A DNA stretch of 64,000 nt from Saxidomus purpurata (taxonomy: Eukaryota; Mollusca; Bivalvia; Venerida; Veneridae), in NCBI GenBank assembly GCA_022818135.1, contig JAFMSR010000002.1, positions 20,062,085-20,126,084 of the forward strand, given 5' to 3'. The notes under the pieces are model-generated. The model had not been told where the DNA came from. It did no database searches and was given only the letters and a program-made list of their open reading frames with translations. Positions 1 to 12,700 of the stretch are shown here, piece after piece. The translations under genes were made by a program, and so were the position numbers. Numbering within the stretch: the first letter of the stretch is position 1; the number at the start of each line of letters is the position of its first letter.

Positions 1-702
1 ATCAGAAGTGAAAACTGGGGCTTTGAATTATGACCAGAAAATCTGAGGCATCGTCTTAAAAAATCTGAAGGTCCCACGACAAGCATCTATAAATGTACCT
101 ATGTTGCTATGTATATGTAAGTAACAATTAAGTTATTAACAGACATGTAAGCTTCCTGTAAACCAATAGAGAAAGTGTTGGTACAAGACCCAAAATTGAT
201 AGGAAAAATATGCTTCTCTGCCACCACTTCCCTTAACAGTTTGGCATCTTCTCCGCAGTATAACTGCACATATTGATCTTAAAGCATAGCTCCTGATTAC
301 AAGATGTATGTTTACATGACCAGTTAATATAATTATATTTAAGAAGCTATTGCTGCATCTAGTGATATTTAACAATGATCTCAAATTCATTGAATGATAT
401 TGTTGCATCAATCTAGCATTTCTCCTTATACAACTCCATAAGCATCACAAGACAATGATAAGCCTCCTATTGGCTCCCTGTTAACCCAACAGAGAAATAC
501 CTTGTTTCTGATAATTCTGCTCTCATTTATTTCTGCAGTGTTGAACTGTTCTTATCCAGAGAGAATAGTTTCTTTATTCTATGACAAATTCTAACAATGG
601 TAGTTAATCTGGAGGCATGAATAATTTTAAGAACAGGCACAGCTTCCTGATGCTTGTTCATGAAGAGTATGGGAGATAACTCTATCAGTCAGAAGTGATT
701 AC
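1..702. other. NUBP1 intron, left edge
   Basis: AT-rich sequence downstream of NUBP1 exon 6. No open frame here resembles the next NUBP1 segment, and I see no structured element. Confidence 0.6.
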
Positions 703-793
703 CATTTTTCTTTGGTCCTCTCCATATAACTGCCTCATCTGGACTTGACAACAAGAAGCCTACAGACATCACTGCAAGGTTGTCTGTTACATA
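703..793 (-). CDS. NUBP1: NUBP1 coding exon 6
   Basis: Encodes [20 protein letters not shown] then [10 protein letters not shown] plus one base (G) of the next codon. Acceptor GTTTCAG, donor GTAATC. The next exon is outside the window. Confidence 0.93.
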
Positions 794-3700
794 CTGAAAC
801 ATACATGTTAACCTTTAAAATGCAAGATTTACTGCTGAATGTGCATATCAATAATTTCTGTTCTCTATAATATCAATCAATACAAGCAGTTATTTCACCA
901 TTTATGTTCACATTAAAGTTTCAACGATATGTATTTTATGACTGAACACCGTCAATAACGAATTCATTTATTGATAAATTGAAAACAGGACAAAGTTTAT
1001 CACCTGATCTTTCATGAAAGAAACATTACAGTTCTATTGTCACATAATGTCTTACACACTAATCTGTCTAAATGTATAAACACAAGTTGAAACACTCTAT
1101 GGTTAAAAACATAAAGGATAATAAAATAAGCTGTGCATATGTGTTACCAAGTACTTGTACATGAAAAAATTGATAATTTCATGCAAAAGTAAAGTGAGTC
1201 TATAAATTCACTAACCACAGGGGACCATCCCGAACCACTGCTGTGTACCTGCAAACATACACAAAGTGTTTTTATAATACAAAATCAAGGAAAATTCACT
1301 CAAGTATTTCTCAAACATATCAACATAAGAAGCAGTATTTTAGAAAAATAGAAGTTTTAAGCTTTCAAAAAACTTGAATTTTTTGTCTGAAATGATTTTT
1401 CATTGCAAGAGCAGACAGACCATCTTTTGTTTCTATAATGCTACTTAATTCATACCATCAACATGGGTAAATTGTGTGCCTTAAAACATATACAAGTAAC
1501 ATCCTTATTGGCAAACAACTTTCTGATTATTTTCTTTCATTTATTTTTTTTTTCCATAAATTTTCTGGTCTTGCCAACACTAATTTACAGACAACATGTG
1601 ATATGTCACTATCTCATACCAATGTGCCACAGACAGCCTCTGATCAGCCTTTTCATATTTGGTCTTCATTCTCACATTCCACACAGTCCTACCTTCTACT
1701 CCCACAATTATCAATGTCCTATGCTTTCGCTTATTCAAAAAGTAATCATAGGAGTTCATGTACCCTGCAATCACTGTGGGATGCACTGATACACTACATG
1801 CACTATCTGTAGTGAAGCATTTGTCACATTCTTACCTGCTCTCCTTCTACACCCAGGATTTTTGGCATTGAAGGACCACATATATCCACATCTAACACTG
1901 CTACCTGAAATAAAGTTACCAAGAATATACATACATGTATCTTTTTCAGTTAGGAAACACTGGCAGTGGTTGAACATACTCTTGCACACAGATTTTTCCC
2001 TATTAACAGTTCCAAATACAGGTTTAGTTTTACAACAAGAGAGCCCCAATGGCCTTATATCGCTCACCTGAAACCTACTTATGACACAATGTGACCAAAA
2101 TTCAACCTTCAACTATATATCTGTATGACCTTGACACATTCTGATCTTTTTACATGATTGGCTATAAGATGTAAATTCAAACAAGGTTTTCTTTGGAATT
2201 TACCTGCTGACCTAGTTTTAATTCCAAGTGATCTATACAAATTCTCTGACCAAATTTCATGACAACTGGGTATTAAATGTTGCCTCCAAGACCATTATTA
2301 AACAAGGTTTTCCATTGATTTGTTCTAGTAACCTAGTTTTTGACCCCAAGTAACCCAGTTTTAAACATGAAAGTCATTTGGACAATCATTCTTACCGATT
2401 TCATGAAGATTAGAACATTACATGTAAATGTGGCCTCTAATATTATCAAGGTTTTTCTTTGTTTAACTATTGTACTCTAGTTTTTGTTCCCATTTGACCT
2501 ACATGTAGATTCAAGTCTGACCTAAAAATCACTGAGACAAACATTCTGACCAATATTCATGATGATTGGGTATTTAATTTGGACTCTTTAGTGTTAATAA
2601 GGTTTTTCTTTGATTTCACCTTGTGACCTAGTTTTTAACCTTAGGTGACCCAGATTAGAACTTGACATAGAAAACATCTGACCAATCTTCATTATGCTTG
2701 GGTTGTAAATGTGACCTCTATGGCATACACAAGGTTTTTGTATGAACTGCCCTGGTGACCAAGTTATTTAACCTAAGATAACCCATATTCGAACACGACC
2801 TTGATTTTATCAAGACTGCCATAATGACCAAATTTCATGAAGTTCCAGTGAAAAAAGGCAAACTCCATCGCATATACAAGGATTTTCTATGATCTAACCA
2901 CATGACTTAATAAGTTTTATACCTCAGATGACCCATATTCAAACTAGACCTAGTTTTTATCAAGACAATCATTTTGACCAAGTTTCATGAAGGTCCAAGG
3001 AAAAACGCAACCTCTACTGCATACACAAGGGCTTACTATGATTTTACCTAATGACTTACTTTTTAACCTAAGACGACACATATTCAAATTCGACCTAAAT
3101 TTCATTCTGCCCAAGTTTCAAGAAGATCCAGTGAAAAATGCAGCCTCTATGTGTCAAGACCATGAGTATGATGATGTGCCAGAAATCTTGCTTTTTCCAA
3201 AAAAAACTAGACCTATGACTAAAAGTGATTCCTAACCCGAAACAACCAACCAATGGCACTTTTTGGTTTTCTTTTTAACAGACAAAGCAGAAGATCTCTC
3301 TCTCCTTGTTTACTTTTTGGAGAAGTATTCATTTCATCAAATAAAAATCGCATGATGCACTGCCTAGTGAATACAAACAACCGAGCCAATATGGCCCTTA
3401 ATCGCTCACCTGGCTACCATTTGCTATAACACAAGGTCAATAATTGGGAAAGGACCACTAGACAATGCTACACAACAGCTATCTAAGCTCTGGTCCTCAT
3501 TGTTTTAGACAAGAACAATTCTTTTATTAATTACATATATAAATCTATAAAAAACAAATTTTGTTTTGTGCTTTAATTTTCACCACTAATGGGCATCATT
3601 GTATGGGCTTTCAGGAAAGTAATTAGGCTTCGTTTACAAAAAACAATTTTCTTTAAAAAAATTAAAGTCTGCAGTTGTAGACTTGTACAAGTTACACAAT

Positions 3701-6700
3701 ATTGTTTCACTGACCCAATTTGAATATGTCAGAGCATGATAAGAATGGATTATGTTTTAAAAGAAATGCTAAAGTGTTCTTATTAACAAAAATCTTCCAT
3801 TGAATACATTAAAATGGCCGCTAAAAACTCTCTTGTCTATTCAGTGTTATAGTACTTTGCCTTGTTCTATGTCCCTTTTGGGTTTTGATAGTTGGTCAAC
3901 TTTGTCCTTTGACCAACCATTGTGTCAATTTAAAATGCTGTTCCTCCCCCTCTGTTTTTCCCATTAAACACTTTTACAGAAGACAGCCAGAATTGTGAAA
4001 AAAAAAAAACTAGAATACAAATAATTGCTACTACAGAGTCTTCTCCTTTGCCAGCTATAGTGGAAGAAAACCTTTCTAATTTGAAATTCAAAACTGCTAC
4101 ATTCTACAGGTGAAAAGAACATTTATTATACCCAATCTTTGGACACAACTGAAAACTAATTGAAACTTGGCCTATTCTACAATATAAATACATTTACAAT
4201 GTTCTATTTCATTCCTCATTTCTATACATAATAAATGCAGGAAATTATTACCAATGAATTGAACCAAGAAACAAGCTATTTCATGAGTCATTACCCATTC
4301 CCATTATACTGAATAAAACATGAGTTTCCTCAGGTATTGTAACATGTACAATGTAGCCCCTATACATTTTTAAACAGTTCTATACAAACAAACCCACTTT
4401 CTCATTCTTATCTCCATCATTAATACACAATTTATTCTTTGACGTCAATTGATAAGCCTGGCAGAATGATTTAATCTGAATTGTTCAGAATGAAATAAAG
4501 TGAAATGTCATTTGAACTTTTACCAGAGAACAAAACCTAGCTGATTTACAGGCTGATTACAGCACCAGCAAGTACCATAAAACTAAATACCATATCTACA
4601 TGTAATCTCATTTACATTCTTTTCATCCTCTGACTCCTTGGTTACAAAACATTTCTTTCTATGTGCTGTTTTATCAAGTAGTTTTCATATAACAAAAAGT
4701 AATTTGTAGTTTTCTTATTTAATAGCTCAAAAACAAAGACGATTAAATAGGAGCTACCCAATCAACTTCTACAAAGGTAAGGAACTATTAAACACAACAG
4801 TTGTAACAGGCATAAAAAGAGAAAATTTAATGCTGAGACCACATGCAAACTTTCTCACAGTATTGAACAGCAATTATTTGCTAATCTTCAAGGAAAGTGC
4901 ACTGGGATATTGAATCGCATTTATGATTTGTTTGGTATAGAATTCATGTTAAGAATGTTCATCCCATAAAAACCAAACTTGAAGAAAAAGTACATATGAA
5001 AATATTAAAATGCTGACAAAAAGCTGTAAAGAGCAAAGACAAAGTACTTGAGTAGAAAATTACACTAGGTTATGTAAAGGTTATTGGGTTTGTTGCTCAA
5101 CCTGAAGGTTGCACCTTTATTTTCCCACAAGACATCACAACATAAGCTAGATGACTTTGTATCATTAAAGCTTAAAATCATTTAGCATAAACTTTGCTTA
5201 ATATGACTTAAATGAAGTATGTCTTGTCTATATTCACTGTTCAGTAGCAGTGAGCCATCAATAACACAATCTTCTCAATAATTAATGTACTCAAACATGC
5301 TAAATGTGTATATAGGGTCAATGCTCGAAACTGTATATTGTTAACTGTATTACAACTTTTTCTCCATAAAATATAAAAAGCTAAGCATGCACAGTCTTTT
5401 GTACTGTATTCTGCATGTTTTCTGACGTGTTTGCATAATAATTATCCGATGAGACCTTCATGCAACGGCAGACATGGTATTGTTCTACACCAACCTCTTG
5501 TAACACTGTTTTACAGATTTCCTTGGTGAAGCCATTCTACTCTGTACAATTCACATTCTACATCATTTCAATGAATATAATGAGCTTTATCCCATGTAAT
5601 AAGAAATGCCATTGAAAGTTTTCTTTAGAAAAGGCACAACGACCGTCTGAAATGGTACTTAGCGAACACATTATCTGGTTTATCCCTTTGCTGATATTGC
5701 AAGAGCAGTAAGCTAAATGTGCCAGATTTTATTGAAGCGAAGAAACTGATGCCTTACTGGTTGCCAGGAGCTAACTGGCATGTGTTGAGAGGATGAAATG
5801 TATTGCCACAAATTTGTATCATGATGCTACAAGGACACATTGTTTAGTTTATATTAATTTATTTAAGCTCAATTGTGAAGAAAGCTGCGAGTTACTCTCG
5901 AGTCCGCTTCCTGGAAAAACCAGTACTGGTGTCCCCCAGTGTGGCTCGAACCTGCAACCTCCGGGATGTGCGGCAGACACCTTAACCTCTACACCACCGT
6001 TCCCACATTGTTTGACACTGCTAACAGCACAGTCCCATGCATTTGAAAAAAAGAATTGTTTAAAAGATAACAAATCACATTCCAATGGTTGTTACAAAAA
6101 ACAAATTTGCATTTAAATTCTAAATGCAACTGGTAAATATCTTCATTCACTTTCTAAGTTTTGCTATGTGCATATATTGATTACATAAGACAAATAACAA
6201 CTTTTTATTCAGTGTCATGACCACTCTTTTCGATCAGATTGTCACGTCCGCTCTGGAAAGTCTTTTCACTTTTCAATTATCATTGGAGACAATCAGAGAA
6301 TTTATGTGTTCCGGAAAATGCAAACAATGAACTGTTAAATCTTTAATGTCTGTATCAAGATGACCCTATATCAATCACCTGAGTACTGCGTGTTCACATT
6401 GTTTTTCCATGATTTGATCTGTTGACCTAGTTTTTGACCCTACAAGGCCCACATGACCTAGTTTTGAACATAACCTAGAGTTCATCAAGAGAGACATCCT
6501 GACCAATTTTCAGGATAATTGAGTTCAAAATGTGACTTCTAGAGTGTTCACAAGGTTTTTCAATGATTTGATGGGGTGACCTAGTTTTTGACTCCACATG
6601 ACCAAGATTCGAACTTGACCTAGAATTAATCAACACAAACATAACTGACAAATCTTCATGATTGTTTGCAAAATGTGGCTTCTACTGCACAGTGTTCACA

Positions 6701-9700
6701 AAGTTTTTCTATCATCTGACCTGATGACCTAGTTTTTGACCCCATGTGAGCCAGTTGTGAACTTAACCTGAACTTGACCTCAATACATAGTCATTATGAC
6801 AAATTTTCAAGATAATTGTGTACAAAACGGGGCTTCTATAGTGTTCACAAGGTTTTTATATGATCTGATAGTGTGACCGGGTTTTTAACCCCACGTGATC
6901 CAGTTTCAAACTTGGCCTAGAAATTGTCAGGACAAACATTCTGACCAACTTTCGGGATGACTGGGGATCAAATGTGGCATCTAGAGTGTTCATAAGGTTT
7001 TTCTAATATTTGACCTGGTGACTTCATTTTGATGCCACATGACCCAGTTTCTAACTCACCAAAAATTTAATGCAGATATACAAAATTATGACCAATTTTC
7101 AGGAAGATTGGGCCATGAATGTGGTTCCTTGTGTGTTAACAAGGTAAGTGTGGACAGACATTGACAGACAAGACATCGGACATTGGGCAGCCACATTACC
7201 ACTTCGTGCCCAGGTGAGTTAAAAACTTAAAAACTACAAGTAATACTAATACATTCACTGAAAGAATCATCACCTAATCTCAAAGTTTCCATAAAAATCG
7301 CAGCATTTATACAATCATAAGATTAGTGAAACAAGACATGTAGTCCTGTAAAATTTCATGAAGAGATGTTTTACACTTTTGGGTGGATAGCAATTTATTA
7401 TAGAAAGTATATTAGCTCTTTGTGCACACAGGAAATTATTTTGATACAGGTTCTTCTTGAAAATTGCACATAATTATTATCTTATTGTACATTGAGCACT
7501 TATAATTAATTTGGAGAACAAAGGGTGTACCTCTTAGCTTCAATACCTTTATAAAGTACTAGTTCTCAGAGCTTGTTAACTTTTAATCTTACACCACTTG
7601 GGCCTGAACAATACTTTTGAGAGCATAAAAGAAATATTAAATTTAGCAACAGAACAATTAGTTCAAATATGTACCATTGGTAAGCATATTTAACTTACAG
7701 TACAACTTGAATTAAACATTTTCACTTTCAACTCAACAGTTCCACTTTTCCTATTTCAATCTTCTGATTTTCATTCTCAGTATATTATTTCGAAAAACAA
7801 AGCAACATGCTTTGTATTAGTTATGTAAGATTTGAAATAATGAGTGAATGTTGTGTATGTCACTTAAAAAGGATGTTTTTATATCAATCTTAGGGAGTTT
7901 AAAATTTTTCATTTGGCAACAGGACACATGAAAACTTGCATTTTTTATATAATAAATTCAAAACTGCACAGAAACTCCATTCAATTAATTGTTCAGCTTT
8001 AACAAAGGTATTTCAGTTTCAAATATAACTGTAAATGGTATCTCTTGACCTCAAGAAGAAAACCATGTCCAGTCAATACACATTATTGTATAATCATACA
8101 TGTAGCTTTAAACAGTACAATAGCCACTCAAAAGTATATTTAAGTATATCTAATAAAATGTTAAAACCCATTCTCTTGGGCTATTCACACTCTATTGAAT
8201 ACTACATAAGGTTTAAAATCTGCTCAACATATATTGGCCTTTTGTAGATAAAAACCCGCACTATCATTCATAAAAGGCTTTAGTAAGCATTGATCTACTT
8301 TAAGCAGACGTTTAAAGCAGACGGCTATTTACAGCGGAACCAGTACACTGCATTATGGGTAAAAATCGCTTGGAGTTGTCATGACCACAGGCTGTATGTT
8401 GATAGGTGATATCTGGACGCTATACTAACATATACACGGTGTCGGACACCAGTTTTCCTCAATAACTCTGTGATACTTTGGTATGTATTATTGACTTTTT
8501 AACTTTTACAATCAGTTTCAAAGAGCTTTTGCTATTTAGAAAGTGGTTTTTATCAGTCAATGTTACGACTTACTGAAGTGAAGTTAAATGACTTTTAAGA
8601 GAGTTTTAAATACCAGCAGGACATGTTCTTATTTACCATATACAGTGGGAGTTAATATATGATAATAGTGTCCTATAGCATTAAAATTCTTTTCAGCATG
8701 AAATTTTATTTTTGTCAATGGTATTCAAGCATTTAACTTTTTTTGAATGACATGGTATCCTGTTGATGTATTCAGTTTGTGAAAACTTCCATTTTTAATG
8801 GTTTTGAATTGCCTTTGGTCATCATTTGTGCCAGTTATATTGGACGGCCGCTGGAAGAGACATACGTGTATTTATATTGTGGACAGCCAATTTTGTTTAA
8901 CTTTTCATGAAACAATTCAGATACATCGCTCTATTAGCCAATTAAACTGTTCAAAGTCACTCTCCATCAAGTGAAAAAAGTAGTTCAAACAGGAAACCAT
9001 AACTACTAATCCAACTGATCCAACAACCTACAACGTTAGTCATCCATTTTTTGTTCATCTTAACCAACTTCTGTCTCCCAATAGCTTCATTTTAGATTTA
9101 GCTTGTAAACACTGATATACAACGTACAGTATTCTTGTCTATGAAAAAACTATTGAGAAATGTTCTTAAAGCAAATAACCAGAATGTTCACTTTAAAATT
9201 CTTTACTACATTCCATTAGTGTTGTTTTACATCCATGAAAGAAGCAGAGTAGCTTCAATCAGCGTTAACTTTAGCAGTTTTAATTATTTTTGTAGCAAAA
9301 TTGTCACCTGAACGTAACTTAAAGTAAGTTTTCAATCTTTGAAATACATGTAGTGTGAAAAGACAGCAGAACTTCATTGGCGAAGAAAAAGAATGTAGAA
9401 ACAATCACATTTAAAAGTCCAAAACTAGCTTTCATTGAAACTGATTCTAACCAATCCATGTCTGATCTCCTGGAAGATGCAGACAGTTTCTGTCAAATTA
9501 ATAGATGTAAGTGCAGAAATGTTAGCATCTTCTTTGTCAAACGCTTTATGTAAGCTGCAAGAACAAAAGTTGGCAATCAATGTAAAATAATGTTGAACCT
9601 CAAGACTTTCATATTTGGCCCTTTTCAAAATGCAGCTTAGGTTTTTGGTGTACATATTAATGAACAGCCTTTATTGGTTAAAACTCTTGTGCTTTGTACT

Positions 9701-12700
9701 ATAATTACTAAGTTCTCCAAATGACGAGGCTCAATCACTAGCATTGTTTAAAAGCTGCAGACATTTTCATCAATTACATTGTTTCAGCAATATCATGTTT
9801 CATTATTCATTAACATTCTTTATTCTTTGAAAGCAACACTTAAAAACCTGAAAAAGTTACATCATGAATATGTGAAAATAAAGTATTAAAGACTGTAATT
9901 TTCTAATTTGTGAAATGGGTTGAAGAACATTTTAAAAACTTGGTACTGTTTGACAACGCCTGTGAGCAGGTCCTGCCTTGACCAGAAATAGAAGCTTTAT
10001 TAGCAATGCCTACAACTAAAATCATCTGTGATTCTTGGCACAGTATCGAACAGATTACTTTACAGAAAAGGCCTATTTCCTGTTTGATGTTCAGTGTTTC
10101 CATTCCCACAGCTAATGAAAATGTAACCTATACTTTAATTAATCGAAATTGAATGCAGTGTGAAAATAAACCCCAATTGTACAACACAAAATAATACTTA
10201 AAACTAATGAAGCATAGGTTATGATGGAGAATTGGTTGAAACAAACATGATTTTTATTATTAACAATCATGTTTAACCCGGAGTAAATGTGAAGACTGGG
10301 GTAACCTATCGGCAATAAATCTGCTAATAACTGGAATCAATACAGAGATATTGACAGCCCAGTTGTAATGTTTCTCTGACAATATCAGACAAATTAAAAG
10401 ATCTACACTCTTCTCCGGATATCGGGGAAATGTGACTACATCTCCGGAAATGGTTAATTATTCAGCAGCTGCCTCCATATAGCCATGACGACTCCGGAAG
10501 TTCATGTTTTTATAACACTTAGGGATGAGCACAAACATCAATTTTGCTCCATAAATCTTAACAAAGTGCTCAGTGAAGTTTGAAATACTTTTAATTACGT
10601 AGTTAAAAGCTGCTGAAAGTGTACAAAAATAAAATTTAATGCTTTTATCACAATTTCCCTATTGTGAAGAAAGGTATATCCAATGTAAATTCACATTAAA
10701 ATATGAAAGAAGTTAAGGACAGCCAAGGTTTAGCAGCAAATGTAGTCCGGACTTTTTCTTAATATTGAACCTGGTGCCATTCACTATTTCTTCAACATAC
10801 CACTTCAATGACTACAACATGTCTAGCCACTTAAATCTTTGGATTAAAGCTTCAGCTATTGGTAATTAGGGATTTATACTACAGCCTTGTCTTTTAGTAA
10901 AATATTTTGCAGGTTGCTATGGGTAACACTTAAAAATAAACTCGTAAGAGCCTTATTGGAAGTGGCACATGTAACTTCCCCACCTAAATTCTGTAGTAAA
11001 TAATTTATCACACACTTCAAACAAACTGAGATCCTTGAGTAACCTCAAGTGTTGTGTTGTCATATCCTTAATTTAAAAATGCTTTAAAGTGATATTCATA
11101 CAATAAGATCAATAAAACTGTTTACATTGTGGACAGTGATGCAGCTGAACAAAATCCAAACATACCCACATTTTGGATGGGCACACTTTTCTCTAGCATA
11201 ATATAGAGAGCTGTCCAAGTACAGTGTGCTTGACTATTCACAATACTTTTATAGTAAAATTAAAAGCAGTTTTATCAAATAAATTGGTGAATTTGTAATC
11301 AGACTGGTAAGGCACTGGTAATAATGGTATTTAGTACTTTTTTAAGTTTCAAGCTAATAGCTTAGATAGTGAATGAGATATTGGACATTATAAAAAATTC
11401 AACCTCAAAAATGTAAGCTGAAAAAGGGTATAATTCTGTAAAATCATAACTGATTAATGGGTATTGTTTCTCATGCTGCAGGTTGGTAGTTAATAACTAT
11501 GTTTCAAGCCAATACTTTTGATAGGAACTGAGATACTGGACTTAAAACTTTAACCTAAAATTCTACGCTGAAAGGGGTATAATTTTGTCAAAAATGTTAT
11601 GGGGACTAATTCCCCTTATGCAGATTATAAATGAATGCATGAATGAAAATCATGTACAGTGAATGCTAGAAGAAAGCATAAATTAAAGGGAGCCAGATTG
11701 CTTTAGCTTAGAGAAATTATAGTTAAGAACGGAGTATTAAGGTTCAATTAAAATATATAGGCCGTTTAAATGTTTGTGGAGTAAACATGTCTTAATTCAT
11801 ATAAATTTTGAGATCAGTTTTGACTTTACAAAAAACTTTAACCAATGCCAACTCCATATTCTTCAAATAGCAGAGCTAAAAAATGTACAAATTTAAAAAA
11901 CACACCTTTTCCCCCATATTCATAAACATATATTTTTCAAAACATTTTTTGTTGTTGTAAGCAGCGACATCATAGCAGGTTGTCTGTAAATTACCAAATT
12001 CTGTCTTTGTAAGATATCTGTGTTATCCATCTAGTAACACACAAACAGAACACATCAGTTGGGCATAACACATAGGGGATATACGCTATTTCAGTGTCAC
12101 GAAACATCACAAATGTTCATACAAATGTATATGCAAGTTAAAAGCATCAATTTGTAAATGTAGATTACCTGTTTGTCTTCATCAGAAGCTAGGCCATGTG
12201 CTAAATGTGCTGTGAATGTACTCTTGCCGACTCCTCCTTTCCCTGAGAGAATGATGATCTTGTGTTTAACTGTTCTTAATTTTTCTCCTACTTCGGCTAT
12301 TGCTGAAATAGATTAGAAATTATGATCAAGATGATATTTACAAAGACGGACATATCAAATCACCTGAATTTGCAAAGAAGAGTAGCTAGGTCATTGGCAT
12401 TTTAAGAAATAAATTTCATGTAAAATTTGGGGAAACTCCTTTATAAAACATATTTAAAGAAAACCATATCTGGCCGACTTTTACTTGCTTTCCCAGCAAT
12501 ATTAACAGGTACATAGTGACATTGTTCTTGACCAACTTGGTAGCACTATTACAATATTTGCTTCTACTTAACTGCCACTCACTCAAACTTATCCAGGTAA
12601 GTGCTTGACAAATATACTAAATGGGATGTATACTAGACTATAACTACTGTAACTGCTGAAAAACAGACTCTTCTGTAAAGAAAAGAAATAGTTAGAATTT

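Noticed and set aside
136..411. 91-codon minus-strand frame as the next NUBP1 exon
   Set aside because: It shows none of the expected NUBP1 residues (IVDTPPGTSDEH-type block); a chance frame.
2987..3235. 82-codon plus-strand frame
   Set aside because: It lies wholly inside tandem GACCTAG-type modules, with no splice context and no protein-like composition.
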